From contig DAGC01000004.1 in NCBI GenBank assembly GCA_002495625.1, positions 188,120 to 252,119 on the forward strand: a DNA stretch of 64,000 nucleotides. The letters are read 5' to 3'. Shown in pieces: positions 55,193 to 64,000 of the stretch; the stretch's first letter is position 1; each line of letters opens with the position of its first letter. Below the pieces are notes generated by a model. It was not told the origin of the DNA. It saw only the letters and a program-made list of their open reading frames with translations, and made no database searches. A program made the translations under genes and the position numbers. Source of the DNA: Methanobacterium sp. UBA375. Its GTDB lineage: Archaea > Methanobacteriota > Methanobacteria > Methanobacteriales > Methanobacteriaceae.

Positions 55193-57265
55193 ATGGAATC
55201 TGTAAAACCACAGATAAGAAAGATAATAGCGGAAAGCTATCCCCAGATAAAAGAGCTCAACCCCGCACAGAAAGCGGTGGTAGAAGCCGGCTTCCTGGAG
55301 GACGACCACAACTACATACTGGCCATCCCCACAGCCAGTGGAAAAACCCTGCTGGGGGTGATGGCGGCACTAGACACCCTGCAGAAAGGAGGTAAAGTGG
55401 TCTATGCCGTGCCGCTGATATCCATCCAGAACGAGAAACTCAAGGAGTTTAAACAGTTTGAAAAGTACGGTTACAAGGTGGGCAAACACCCCGCATCTTC
55501 TGATCTGGCGGTGATGGTATTTGAATCATTCGACGTCCTCACCCGTTTCAGCTGGAACACCCTGCGGGAAGTAGACCTCCTCATAGTGGATGAATTCCAC
55601 ATGCTGGGAGAGTACAGCCGGGGTCCCACCATAGAATGCGCCCTTACCAGGTCACACATACTAAACCCGGGCATGCGTATCCTAGCCCTCTCAGCTACGC
55701 TTCAAAACATGACGGAAATTGCAAACTGGTTAGACGCCCATGTGGTGGAACACGTCTTCAGACCAGTACCCCTATTTAAAGACGTGCTCAGCACCGAGGA
55801 AATGGAGTTAAAAAACAAAAATGACGTTATATTAAGGGTTTTAAAAACTTCCATGGAGGAATCAAGCCAGATACTGGTCTTCGTCTCTACACGGAGGTTC
55901 ACCGAGTCCCTGGCAGGCTTCGTCTCCGGGAAGATAAAGAAGGTTATCCCCGCGGAACGTAAGAAAGTTTTCAAAGAAGTGGCGGAGAAGATACTGGACG
56001 TCCCTAGGAAGAGAGGGTCAAGGCCAACCAGTGTATGCCTTAAACTGGCTGAATGCGTGGAGAATGGAATAGCCTTCCACCATGCCGGGTTATTTGACAA
56101 GCAGAAGGAGATTATCGAGGACGAATTCAGGGCGGGTAACCTGTACATGATCACAGCAACTCCCAGCCTGATGTACGGAGTCAACCTCCCCTCCAAGAGT
56201 GTTATAATAAGGGATTACACCCGCTGGACATCTCAGGGTCCCCAGGCAATCCCGGTGTTTGATTACGAGCAGATGTCCGGTCGGGCGGGGCGTCCCGGTT
56301 ATGATAAGGAGGGATATTCCTATTTAATCGCGAAAAGTTTAGATGAGGCATATAACCTGAAAGAACACTACGTTTACGGGGAGATAGAACCCACCAACTC
56401 CAAGTTACTGGAAAATAAGGACGCAGTTTACCGGCAGATCATAGCCCAGATCGCATCTTCACTCTCCAAAACCCCGGATGAGATACAGGAATTCTTTAAA
56501 CAAACCTTCTACGGGTACCAGATGTGCAACAACCAGTACCTGAGCGTGTTCGGTGCAGACAGCATGGAATACGACATCAACCAGGCACTGGAGTTCCTGA
56601 TAGGACATGGCCTGGTACGGCCCACCCCGGAAGGTTTGAAAACCACTCCCCTGGGGAATTTAGTGGCTAAAACTAACTATTCAGTGGAAACCGCGGTGAG
56701 ACTCAAGGAATACCTTTCCACTATAGAAGGGCTGGATATTTACAGTCTCCTCTATGAGATATCCAAGACACCGGACATCATACCCGTATCATTTAAGGGC
56801 AGGAAGAGCAAGGAACCGGTAAGGGAGAAACTCAACAATAAGGGAGTGTTTGTGGTGGATATCGGTAACTCAGAAGCCACCGCAGCTACCCTGATGGAGT
56901 GGATCGAGGAGCGGACAGAGTACCAGATAGAAAATGCCTTCCATGTCTACGCCGCCGGCACTCGGAGGACGGCATACGATGCCTCGTTGATGGTGAAATT
57001 CTTCAAAGAGATGTGTGAGGTTCTAAATATTTATTCATACACCCAGGACCTGGAAATCCTGTCGGCACGCCTTTATTATGGTGTGAAGGAGGAGCTCATA
57101 CCATTAGTGGTGGGTGTTAAGAGACTGGGCAGGAAAAGGGCCCGGGCGCTGGTGGGAGCATTTGGCACGGATTTAAGGCATGTATCACGGGAAAACCTTC
57201 AAAGAGTGGAAGGTATAGGTCCTAAAATTGCCGATGCCATATTCAGGAGTTATCAGGATAAATAG
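55193..57265 (+). CDS. hel308: Hel308 ATP-dependent DNA helicase
   Basis: A 690-residue Ski2-like superfamily 2 helicase that unwinds lagging-strand forks at stalled replication. Motif I is PTASGKTLLG (about residues 46-55), motif II is LLIVDEFHML (DEFH), motif III LSATLQN, and motif VI QMSGRAGRPGYD. The C-terminal domain has a helix-hairpin-helix (VEGIGPKIADAIF) that sets fork polarity. The length and position match Methanothermobacter Hel308a. Adjacent to moaC and the DUF2115 gene. Confidence 0.94.
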   Translation: MESVKPQIRKIIAESYPQIKELNPAQKAVVEAGFLEDDHNYILAIPTASGKTLLGVMAALDTLQKGGKVVYAVPLISIQNEKLKEFKQFEKYGYKVGKHPASSDLAVMVFESFDVLTRFSWNTLREVDLLIVDEFHMLGEYSRGPTIECALTRSHILNPGMRILALSATLQNMTEIANWLDAHVVEHVFRPVPLFKDVLSTEEMELKNKNDVILRVLKTSMEESSQILVFVSTRRFTESLAGFVSGKIKKVIPAERKKVFKEVAEKILDVPRKRGSRPTSVCLKLAECVENGIAFHHAGLFDKQKEIIEDEFRAGNLYMITATPSLMYGVNLPSKSVIIRDYTRWTSQGPQAIPVFDYEQMSGRAGRPGYDKEGYSYLIAKSLDEAYNLKEHYVYGEIEPTNSKLLENKDAVYRQIIAQIASSLSKTPDEIQEFFKQTFYGYQMCNNQYLSVFGADSMEYDINQALEFLIGHGLVRPTPEGLKTTPLGNLVAKTNYSVETAVRLKEYLSTIEGLDIYSLLYEISKTPDIIPVSFKGRKSKEPVREKLNNKGVFVVDIGNSEATAATLMEWIEERTEYQIENAFHVYAAGTRRTAYDASLMVKFFKEMCEVLNIYSYTQDLEILSARLYYGVKEELIPLVVGVKRLGRKRARALVGAFGTDLRHVSRENLQRVEGIGPKIADAIFRSYQDK

Positions 57266-57315
57266 ATTAAGTATGATCGATGATTAATTCTTACCTAGCA
57301 AGTTTGAGGATGTAA

Positions 57316-57861
57316 ATGACCATAGAAGAAATTGAAGAGTTAGTTAACCTTGAACAAAACGAGACATTGACTAAGAATGATCTTTTCTTTATATTAAAAA
57401 AAGAGGCATCTTCCATAGATATCTGGAAGATAATGAAGGCCACTGATTTTTTAAAGGAAGATGCCAAGTATATGCAGTCACCCTACCGGGAGGACTATAT
57501 AGAAAGATTTTCCAAAGCATTTTTAACCAGGATAAAGGATTTGAAGGATGACAAGGATGATTATGATGGTGATGTGGATGTGGCCGAACTCAAAGACTTT
57601 CTAAAGGTATTAGAATTACAGTGGGAAGAAGCAAAAAGTGTTAATGAGCAGTGCTTTTTAAAAATTGCCCGGGTAATAGCACTTTACAGTACCTTCATCC
57701 GGGAAGAACCTGTCCATCCGGTGGGGACCAGTTTCCCTGGTGGGTTTAAGTTAAGACTGGTAGGTGGTCAGTATCTATGTCCTGTGAAGCAGAAACAGCT
57801 GGATACTCCCAGTGCACTCTGTCGGTTCTGTGTTTCTGTGCAGGACCCTGATGTAGATTGA
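57316..57861 (+). CDS. DUF2115 family protein (UPF0305)
   Basis: A 181-residue protein of a family known mainly from methanogens with no assigned activity. The conserved C-terminal end holds HPVGTSFPGGFKLRLVGGQYLCPVK, then PSALCRFCVS with a CX2C; with the earlier Cys (LCPVK) these may bind metal. The N-terminal half is helical and acidic. The 3' end, including the stop, is repeated downstream. It follows hel308 by 50 bases. Confidence 0.87.
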   Translation: MTIEEIEELVNLEQNETLTKNDLFFILKKEASSIDIWKIMKATDFLKEDAKYMQSPYREDYIERFSKAFLTRIKDLKDDKDDYDGDVDVAELKDFLKVLELQWEEAKSVNEQCFLKIARVIALYSTFIREEPVHPVGTSFPGGFKLRLVGGQYLCPVKQKQLDTPSALCRFCVSVQDPDVD

Positions 57862-57920
57862 TGGTTTAAGGATTTTGGTGTGTATTGATGGTTTAAGGAT
57901 TTTAATGTAGATCAATGTTA
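57853..57920 (+). repeat. 27-base tandem repeat over the stop codon of the DUF2115 gene
   Basis: Unit 1 (57854-57880) contains the stop codon of the gene (57859-57861). Unit 2 (57881-57907) shares ATTGATGGTTTAAGGATTTT exactly, and a third partial unit (TAGATCAATG) follows. Each has a stop in the corresponding place. The period is 27 bases. Downstream is a small hairpin GACGA-TGAAG-TCGTC (57946-57960). Confidence 0.7.
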
Positions 57921-57989
57921 TTTATTTTAAAAAAATTAGTCAGTCGACGATGAAGTCGTCTCTAAAATAAAAAAAGTCTACCATTAATA

Positions 57990-58292
57990 TTATTTACTTC
58001 CTGAAATTGTGGGGTAGGCATATCTAGGAGTATAAATAGGGTTAACAGTTTTATTTTCAACTTTCCCCAGTCTGATTTCTTCCATCAATTTGATTTTATC
58101 CAGGTATCTCTTCTGGGAATTGGACTGGACATTACTCCAATTTTTAGTTGGATTTTTCCCTGATTTGCGGATATATACGGATTTTATGACTGTTCGATCC
58201 GGGTATGTCTTTGGGGATCTGATCCTGTTTACCCAAATTCTAAAGTCATTTTTTCTATCAGGAAGTGATTGGACCACTATTCTCTTACCCAT
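57990..58292 (-). CDS. Uncharacterised 100-residue basic protein
   Basis: I do not recognise it. The protein is strongly basic, with KNWSNVQSNSQKRYLDKIKLMEEIRLG in the second half and a Pro/Tyr-rich end (NPIYTPRYAYPTISGSK). The N-terminal part is beta-like (KRIVVQSLPDRKNDFRIWV). No Cys. It could bind nucleic acid. It lies 49 bases above a HEAT-type gene on the same strand, so it is downstream of it in the transcript. Confidence 0.5.
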   Translation of the reverse strand: MGKRIVVQSLPDRKNDFRIWVNRIRSPKTYPDRTVIKSVYIRKSGKNPTKNWSNVQSNSQKRYLDKIKLMEEIRLGKVENKTVNPIYTPRYAYPTISGSK

Positions 58293-58340
58293 AGTATCAA
58301 CATAATTATTATGAAAGTTCAGGGTATATATACTTTTATT

Positions 58341-58955
58341 TTAACATCTATCCAGAAAACAAGAAGCTATGTCCCTGGTCTTGGGACTGGAACTTTCAAG
58401 TTGTGATTTTACAAACTCCCGGATTTTATCTTTATCCTGGGCATCTGGATAGATCTTCACTAGGGCTTCTATGACATATGCCTTGACCAGTTCCTTCTGC
58501 TTACCCTGATGGATATTTTCAATATCCAAGAGTAATTCAATTATTTTCGATTGCAACTCTGGCTTGTTTTTTATGATGGTTGGTGAATTCAATGCCACGT
58601 GGGAGGCGTTCATCACTTTCTCCCCGGCCAGAATCCCAAAGTAGTCATCGAATATTGCACTGAATTTATCTTTATCATCAGCTTGGGTGAGGTTGGCCAG
58701 GATATAGATGGCTATATATTTATGGTAATTGTTGGTGCTCAGGAGCAGATCATGGAAGTAATCCCATTCCGGATATAGAAATTCGGGTTTATCCTTGCTT
58801 ACAATGATCAGAGCCTGGAAACTGTTGGATCTGACTGTGTTGTCCTTGGATTTGACTCCGGAGAGTAATTCTTTAAATAATTTCTCATCAGATATAGCAT
58901 CCTGTGCTAAATTTTTAACATCCAATTTTTTATCTTCTAGGTTATATTTCGACAT
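58341..58955 (-). CDS. HEAT/ARM-repeat-like protein, unknown
   Basis: A 204-residue helical protein. Helix pairs recur with the look of HEAT/ARM repeats (KDNTVRSNSFQALIIVSKDKP, YHKYIAIYILANLTQ, KELVKAYVIEALVKI, SPKTRDIASCFL). The N-terminus is acidic. There is no catalytic domain. It probably acts as a scaffold. Start ATG at 58955. It lies beside the DUF2098 and PRC-barrel genes on the same strand but with gaps of more than 200 bases. Confidence 0.65.
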   Translation of the reverse strand: MSKYNLEDKKLDVKNLAQDAISDEKLFKELLSGVKSKDNTVRSNSFQALIIVSKDKPEFLYPEWDYFHDLLLSTNNYHKYIAIYILANLTQADDKDKFSAIFDDYFGILAGEKVMNASHVALNSPTIIKNKPELQSKIIELLLDIENIHQGKQKELVKAYVIEALVKIYPDAQDKDKIREFVKSQLESSSPKTRDIASCFLDRC

Positions 58956-59180
58956 AATAACTACCCACCAATTTTACAGTAATTCTCTGGTATTTACCCA
59001 TGATAGAGGAATGTAATTTCTAGTTCTGGAAAAATAGAAGAAATCACCGTTATTATTCACCTTATCCCCCAGAAATCCATTATTTCTCTAATTAGTCCGT
59101 ATATTTATTAAAAATAGTTTATCTGTTTAAAGGATTATCCTTAATTTGGGAAATAAAAAAAAGAATTTGAAGGGGAGGTT

Positions 59181-59516
59181 TTATCCTCCACCGTCACAGA
59201 GTTCGTTACTCATGTCCACGTCTTCCAGCTTTTTCTTGAGTTTAACTGCTTTTTCAACGTCTTTTCTTGCTTTGGGTGTCTTTTCTTCGGCACTTTCTTT
59301 GAACGGTTTTCCCCTGAGCTTGATTCGTTCGTAATCCCGCTGGTTGATGAGCTCCAAATACTCGCTGTTGTACCAGAGATCTGTGGTGTCTATTTTTGCC
59401 CAGGTTCCTTCGTCATCTGATTTTACATCTAATACTTCGCCTGCACTACCCGTACCTGTGTAACGTACATGTGAACCCTTTAAGATAGTTTTTCCAGTTG
59501 CATCAGCGACTTCCAT
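59181..59516 (-). CDS. DUF2098 family protein
   Basis: A 111-residue protein of a methanogen-restricted family. The core (about residues 10-60) reads ILKGSHVRYTGTGSAGEVLDV and WAKIDTTDLWYNSEYLEL, a small beta-barrel like those of SH3 domains. The tail is charged and ends CDGGG. Its function is unknown. GGGGGAA sits before its ATG. Confidence 0.85.
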   Translation of the reverse strand: MEVADATGKTILKGSHVRYTGTGSAGEVLDVKSDDEGTWAKIDTTDLWYNSEYLELINQRDYERIKLRGKPFKESAEEKTPKARKDVEKAVKLKKKLEDVDMSNELCDGGG

Positions 59517-59574
59517 ATCGATTCCCCCTTTTTATTTTAGACCATTTTTTAGGTAAAAATTTCAGGGCGGTTTT

Positions 59575-59847
59575 TTATTTTTTCTCTTCTAAATCTGAAT
59601 CCTTAACTTCCCTTATATCGGATTTTTCATTCTTCAAGAGCACGTAATCTCCCACTTCTTCTATCTGAGAAGGTGTAATAAATAGATCAGTTCTTCTTAA
59701 ACCAAAGTCACCAGTAGATATTACGATTCCCTTAATCATGGCTGTTTCGGGTTCTATAATTAGATCGTCAACCTTACCAATTTCGATGGCCTTCCTATCC
59801 ACCACTCTTTTACCTAAAAAATCTGTTACCTTCATATTCTGCACCAT
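59575..59847 (-). CDS. PRC-barrel domain protein
   Basis: A 90-residue protein made of one PRC barrel: VTDFLGKRVVDRKAIEIGKV, then LIIEPETAMIKGIVI and FITPSQIEEVGDYVLLK. PRC barrels occur in the photosynthetic reaction centre H subunit and RimM; small archaeal ones may bind RNA, the ribosome or division proteins. It is 58 bases upstream of the DUF2098 gene on the same strand. Confidence 0.87.
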   Translation of the reverse strand: MVQNMKVTDFLGKRVVDRKAIEIGKVDDLIIEPETAMIKGIVISTGDFGLRRTDLFITPSQIEEVGDYVLLKNEKSDIREVKDSDLEEKK

Positions 59848-60006
59848 TTTATATTCTGTTTTTGTAGTTATATATTTTTTATTAACTATTTCTTAATATT
59901 TATAATCTTTTTAAGTCTATATCAATGGAAATTAACTGATGAAAAAGGAGATATCAAATTAAGGCTATGAAATAAATTATTACAAACATTAAACATATAG
60001 TACACC

Positions 60007-61065
60007 ATGAAATATTCACTTAAAATCTTCACCATATTCGGAATACCCGTGGAATTACATTTCTCCTTCCTGCTCCTGATGCTGGCCATCTATTTAGTGG
60101 CGGTTTTGAATTTAATACCCGGTGTGGATGTGGTGGTGGCCGTACTGATTACTCTTCTCTTCGTGGCTGTGGTGCTGCATGAGTTAACCCACTCCTACGT
60201 TGCCCAGAGGTACGGAGTGGAAATTGAAAGAATAGTCTTACTCCCCATAGGTGGAGTATCGGCCATGAAAGAACTTCCCAAGGATCCTCACCAGGAGTTG
60301 ATGATAGCGGTGGCCGGACCCCTGGTAAACCTGGTCCTGGCAGTGGTGTTGTATCCTGTATTCCTCCTATTCGGTAACTCCCTATCCCCCAGCTTGAACT
60401 TCTTACTGTACTACTTCATCCTGATGAACTTTCTCCTGGGCGCGTTCAATTTATTACCAGCATTCCCTATGGATGGTGGGAGAGTTTTAAGGGCATACTT
60501 AGCTGAGCGGATGAATTTCATTAAGGCGACTGAAACGGCAGCGTCCATAGGAAAAACATTAGCCATACTCATGGCCATTGTAGGTATACTTATAAACCCC
60601 TTCCTGATCTTAATCGCCATATTCGTCTATCTAGGAGCGGATCAGGAATCCAAGATGGTCTTGTTAAACACACTCCTGGAGGGAATAAATGTCAGAGACA
60701 TCATGACCAGGGAAGTAAAAACAGTGAACCCCACCGACACGGTGGATGAGGTCCTGAAGGTCATGTTTCAACATAAGCACATGGGATATCCAGTGTATAA
60801 GGATGGAGAGCTTTTGGGCATCATCACCTTCCATGATCTATCACCTGTTCCTGAAGAGAAGAAACATCTGCCAGTAGAAGAGTTCATGACCCGGGATGTA
60901 CTGGTAACCAGCCCGGATGAGGATGTGGCCACTGTACTGGAGAAACTGAACCTAAACAACGTGGGCCGTTTGCCGGTGGTTCAAGATGGTAAGTTAGTGG
61001 GGATAATATCCAAAACAGATATCATGAAGGCCCTGGAAATGAGAAAGGGCCGTATGAGCTCTTGA
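60007..61065 (+). CDS. Site-2 protease family (M50) metalloprotease with two CBS domains
   Basis: A 352-residue membrane protease. LHELTHSYVAQRYG has the zinc HExxH (H58, E59, H62); the third ligand lies in NLLPAFPMDGGRVLRA. Six or so hydrophobic helices cover residues 12-215. The C-terminus carries a CBS pair (about 225-350; RDIMTREVKTVNPTDT and EFMTRDVLVTSPDEDV), which would sense adenine nucleotides. Such proteases cut membrane-bound regulators. The substrate is unknown. Confidence 0.92.
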   Translation: MKYSLKIFTIFGIPVELHFSFLLLMLAIYLVAVLNLIPGVDVVVAVLITLLFVAVVLHELTHSYVAQRYGVEIERIVLLPIGGVSAMKELPKDPHQELMIAVAGPLVNLVLAVVLYPVFLLFGNSLSPSLNFLLYYFILMNFLLGAFNLLPAFPMDGGRVLRAYLAERMNFIKATETAASIGKTLAILMAIVGILINPFLILIAIFVYLGADQESKMVLLNTLLEGINVRDIMTREVKTVNPTDTVDEVLKVMFQHKHMGYPVYKDGELLGIITFHDLSPVPEEKKHLPVEEFMTRDVLVTSPDEDVATVLEKLNLNNVGRLPVVQDGKLVGIISKTDIMKALEMRKGRMSS

Positions 61066-61173
61066 ACCAATTTTTTTTAAAAGATATATTATATAAACTA
61101 GAAATCAATATCAACTAATTCGATACCACTGGAATTATTTCTAATTAACCTGAAATGGGAGTTTTTATATAAT

Positions 61174-62802
61174 ATGCAAGAGGCCTACAGATTTATAATC
61201 ACTGAAATACTGGAAGGAAGGATCAAGAACAACCGGGATCTGGAAAAGGCCAAGCACAGGGCCTGCCGGGAGTTCAACCTCCCTCAGTTTATAAGCAATG
61301 CGGAGATACTGGAAAACGCATCTCCAGAAGATAGAGCCAGGATAGCCCCTATAATAAAGAAAAAACCAACTCGTACACTTTCTGGTGTGGCGGTGGTTGC
61401 GGTGATGGTCCATCCCCACCAGTGCCCCCATGGAAGATGCCTGTACTGTCCGGAGAGTGACCAGGCACCTCCCAGTTATACTGGTGAGGAACCCGCAGCC
61501 CTCCGGGGAAGACGATACAATTTCAACCCATATCTCCAGGTATACAACCGACTATTACAACTGGAGAGCATAGGACACCCCCTGGATAAGGTGGAACTCA
61601 TAGTGATGGGTGGAACCTTCCCCTCAGCAGCTTTGTGCTATCAGGAATGGTTTGTAACCAAATGTCTGCAGGCCATGAACGATTTCGGGGTAAAGAACCT
61701 TGAATATAAGGGTAACTTGGAAGCCAATGCCAATTTAGAAGCACCTAAAGAATTTGCATACCTGGAAGATACCCAGAAGATCAATGAGGAGTCTCCAGTC
61801 AGATGCGTGGGTATGACCTTTGAAACACGCCCTGACTACTCTAAAACAGAGGATGTGGACCGTATGCTCAGGATGGGGGTAACACGGGTGGAATTGGGTG
61901 TTCAAACCATCTACAACTTCATATACCACCGCATAGACCGGGGGCATCGGGTAGAGGATGTGGTAGAATCCGCCAGGATACTTAGGGATTCCGGGATTAA
62001 GGTGGCCATGCACCTCATGCCCGGCCTCTTCGCTGACCAGGAGAGGGATCTAAGGATATTTAAGCGCATATTCTCTGATGAGAGATTTAAACCCGACATG
62101 CTCAAAATTTATCCCTGTTTAGTTACCAAGGGCTCAAAGTTACATGAACTGTGGCAGGAAGGAGCTTACACTCCGTACACAACCCAGGAGGCGGTTGATT
62201 TAATCGTGGAAATCAAGAAACTCTTACCAAAATGGGTGAGGACCATGAGGATACAGAGGGATATTCCATCCCCACTGATAGAGGCCGGGGTTAAAAAATC
62301 TAACCTGGGAGAACTGGTATATCAAACACTGGAAGAAAAGGATATTAACTGCCAGTGCATACGCTGCCGGGAAGTAGGCCACCAGGCATCACAGAATCTA
62401 ACACCACAGTTAGATAACATTAAACTCCGCTCTGAGGAATACCAGGCCGGGGGTGGGCAGGAGATATTCATCTCCCACGAAGATGTTATCTCCGACATCT
62501 TAATCGGTTTTTTAAGGCTTAGAATCCCATCCAGTCGAGCACACCGCAGCGAAGTTGATGAGAAGACAGCCATAATAAGAGAATTACATGTTTATGGGTC
62601 TATGGTGCCCTTGGGTGATAGGAAGGATGAGTTATGGCAGCATCAGGGCTATGGTGAGAGTCTGATAAAGGAAGCGGAGAGGATAGCTTCTGAAATTTAT
62701 GATAAGGATAAGATATTAATTACCAGCGGAATAGGGGCCCGTAATTACTACCAGAAATTTGGATACAGAAGGGAAGGGCCTTATATGGCTAAAAAACTAT
62801 GA
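61174..62802 (+). CDS. elp3: Archaeal Elp3, tRNA U34 carboxymethyl-modifying radical SAM / acetyltransferase
   Basis: A 542-residue enzyme that builds the carboxymethyl group on tRNA wobble uridine. HPHQCPHGRCLYCPES carries the cluster cysteines C84, C89 and C92. The radical SAM core extends to about residue 380, and the last 140 residues form the GNAT acetyltransferase (RELHVYGSMVPLGDR, then HQGYGESLIKEAE for acetyl-CoA). A zinc site is likely in NCQCIRCREVG. Archaea have Elp3 alone without the other Elongator subunits. Start ATG at 61174. Confidence 0.95.
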   Translation: MQEAYRFIITEILEGRIKNNRDLEKAKHRACREFNLPQFISNAEILENASPEDRARIAPIIKKKPTRTLSGVAVVAVMVHPHQCPHGRCLYCPESDQAPPSYTGEEPAALRGRRYNFNPYLQVYNRLLQLESIGHPLDKVELIVMGGTFPSAALCYQEWFVTKCLQAMNDFGVKNLEYKGNLEANANLEAPKEFAYLEDTQKINEESPVRCVGMTFETRPDYSKTEDVDRMLRMGVTRVELGVQTIYNFIYHRIDRGHRVEDVVESARILRDSGIKVAMHLMPGLFADQERDLRIFKRIFSDERFKPDMLKIYPCLVTKGSKLHELWQEGAYTPYTTQEAVDLIVEIKKLLPKWVRTMRIQRDIPSPLIEAGVKKSNLGELVYQTLEEKDINCQCIRCREVGHQASQNLTPQLDNIKLRSEEYQAGGGQEIFISHEDVISDILIGFLRLRIPSSRAHRSEVDEKTAIIRELHVYGSMVPLGDRKDELWQHQGYGESLIKEAERIASEIYDKDKILITSGIGARNYYQKFGYRREGPYMAKKL

Positions 62803-62807
62803 AATAG

Positions 62808-63482
62808 ATGATTAAAATGATATCTGCATATGAATTAGCTCAGATGATAGACCATACCAATCTACGTCCCGATGCAACAGAAGAAGACATAAAGAGACTT
62901 TGCCATGAAGCTCTTGAGTATAAATTCCGATGCGTGTGTGTAAACCCCACAAACGTCCCATTGGCCGTGGATAATTTGAAAAGGTCCGGTGTTGGTGTAT
63001 GTGCGGTGGTAGGGTTTCCTTTAGGAGCTGGGACCTCAAAAACCAAGTCCTTTGAAGCAGAGGAAGCCGTCGGGTGGGGTGCCTCCGAAGTGGATATGGT
63101 AATGAACATGGGGCTGCTTAAATCTGGAAAGGAAGAACTGGTTGGATTAGATATTCAAGGAGTTGTGGAGTCTTCAAAGGGAAGAATAGTCAAAGTTATC
63201 CTGGAAACTGCACTCTTAACCTACCAGGAGAAGCTGAAAGCATGTTTAATAGCCCAAATAGCCGGTGCCCACTTTGTTAAAACCTCCACTGGCTTTGGAG
63301 GTCTTCCCGGGGCTACTGTGGAGGATGTGAAATTGTTACGGGAAACTGTAGGAGAAGATATGGGTGTTAAAGCTTCAGGTGGTATAAAGGATCTGGAGAC
63401 TGCACTAAAAATGATAGAGGCCGGTGCAAACAGGATAGGTACCTCCAGTGGCGTGCAGATAATGGAGGCTCTAATCCATTAA
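62808..63482 (+). CDS. deoC: Deoxyribose-phosphate aldolase
   Basis: Cleaves 2-deoxyribose 5-phosphate to glyceraldehyde 3-phosphate and acetaldehyde in deoxynucleoside breakdown. The 224 residues have the Schiff-base Lys in HFVKTSTGFGG and the second Lys in MGVKASGGIKDL, plus IDHTNLRPDATEEDI at the start. An alternative start at ATG 62817 (MISAYELAQ) is closer to family norm; no ribosome site distinguishes them. It begins five bases after the elp3 stop. Confidence 0.93.
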   Translation: MIKMISAYELAQMIDHTNLRPDATEEDIKRLCHEALEYKFRCVCVNPTNVPLAVDNLKRSGVGVCAVVGFPLGAGTSKTKSFEAEEAVGWGASEVDMVMNMGLLKSGKEELVGLDIQGVVESSKGRIVKVILETALLTYQEKLKACLIAQIAGAHFVKTSTGFGGLPGATVEDVKLLRETVGEDMGVKASGGIKDLETALKMIEAGANRIGTSSGVQIMEALIH

Positions 63483-63575
63483 TTGAAGGGACACTATAAT
63501 TTATCAATCTACAATATTAGTAGAAATTCAACAAAAGTTATCTGGTAAGTTAACAAATTTTTAAGGTGGAACTGT

Positions 63576-63926
63576 ATGGATGTGGAAATAGAAGTAGTGG
63601 GAAAGGGCAAGGCCCGGGCAAAACTGGATGGGAGAAATCCAGAAACAGCGGACCGTTTTTACAAGAGCCTCCCCCTGGAAGGAAAGGCGAAGTTGTGGTT
63701 GGAGGAAGTCTATTTCATCATACCCCTGGAACTGGAATATGAAAATCAATCCCCCAGTGCAGAGAAGGGCGACCTATCATACTGGCCTCCCGGGGCCGCA
63801 TTCTGCATATTCTACGGTGAATCACAGCCCGCATCTCCAGTAAACCATATTGGTAAGTTAAAATCCAATCTGGAGCTCTTCAATGGGTTGGATCCCGAGG
63901 ATAAAATAATAATCCGAAAAATTTGA
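63576..63926 (+). CDS. Cyclophilin-like fold protein (TM1367/DUF369 type)
   Basis: A 116-residue beta-barrel protein. The pattern KARAKLDGRNPETADRFYKSLPL, then GDLSYWPPGAAFCIFYGES, matches the small cyclophilin-like family typified by Thermotoga TM1367. It lacks the catalytic Arg of true peptidyl-prolyl isomerases, so activity is unclear. The AAGGTGG site precedes ATG 63576. The last 70 bases of the window are AT-rich with T-runs that could end its transcript. Confidence 0.82.
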   Translation: MDVEIEVVGKGKARAKLDGRNPETADRFYKSLPLEGKAKLWLEEVYFIIPLELEYENQSPSAEKGDLSYWPPGAAFCIFYGESQPASPVNHIGKLKSNLELFNGLDPEDKIIIRKI

Positions 63927-64000
63927 TTCATAAATAATCCGGAATTATGATTCATTGAATCTTGAATATCTTTTTTTTATTTTAGGGGGGTGTAAAGTTT

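Overview
The window is chromosomal DNA of a mesophilic methanogenic archaeon of the order Methanobacteriales, most likely Methanobacterium or a close relative. The evidence is archaeal information genes (Hel308, eS17, thermosome, archaeal Elp3, archaeal PheS), methanogen-type enzymes (CbiD, F420H2:NADP oxidoreductase, DUF2098, DUF2115), archaeal mevalonate genes (HMG-CoA synthase and thiolase) and a surface adhesin ending in pseudomurein-binding repeats, a cell-wall polymer found in Methanobacteriales and Methanopyrus. Gene order around pheS, the dap operon and cbiD-moaC-hel308 resembles what I recall of Methanothermobacter.

Layout. 1-4583: end of an endonuclease III-like gene, a MntA/HepT toxin-antitoxin pair, then hemB, a CitG-like gene and pheS. 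4637-12019: accessory region with a MATE exporter plus MarR regulator under a two-operator promoter (the exporter is frameshifted), two flavoenzymes, an MTH865-like small protein, a TumE/TumA-like toxin-antitoxin pair, a CPBP protease and an AAA ATPase. 12061-17478: a minus-strand redox cluster (F420H2:NADP oxidoreductase, two short-chain dehydrogenases, aspartate dehydrogenase, a frameshifted epoxide hydrolase) facing an HxlR regulator. 17592-26233: an AT-rich island resembling a defence island. It holds a broken nuclease-STAND NTPase gene, an orphan gene with an operator-like palindrome, an 860-residue HEAT-repeat protein with a C-terminal PD-(D/E)xK-like nuclease, a HEPN/zinc-ribbon protein, a DUF4258/DUF2283-like pair and an ATPase remnant.

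26252-41075: surface and housekeeping genes (two-His zinc-peptidase-like protein, tRNA-Glu, lipoprotein, YprB-like exonuclease, APC permease, MsrA, thioesterase, regulator, 5-FCL, HMG-CoA synthase, thiolase) and a large adhesin gene carrying two lesions. 41076-51263: thermosome, a cell-surface aspartoacylase-like protein and a long minus-strand biosynthetic run (shikimate kinase, chorismate mutase, eS17, aspartate kinase, dapA, an iron-sulfur flavoprotein, dapB, asd) that links aspartate/lysine and aromatic synthesis. 51264-52082 is a structured, apparently gene-free gap. 52083-63926: glutaredoxin-like protein, cbiD, glycosyltransferase, moaC, hel308, DUF2115, small unknowns, a site-2 protease with CBS domains, elp3, deoC and a cyclophilin-like protein.

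Four genes (MATE, epoxide hydrolase, STAND NTPase, adhesin) carry six reading-frame lesions, three of them at homopolymers, so either decay or sequence error is in play. The most promising candidate for an undescribed system is the HEAT-repeat nuclease with its neighbours at 20825-25162. A second unusual pattern is tandem duplication of short segments that span a stop codon, seen at three places.
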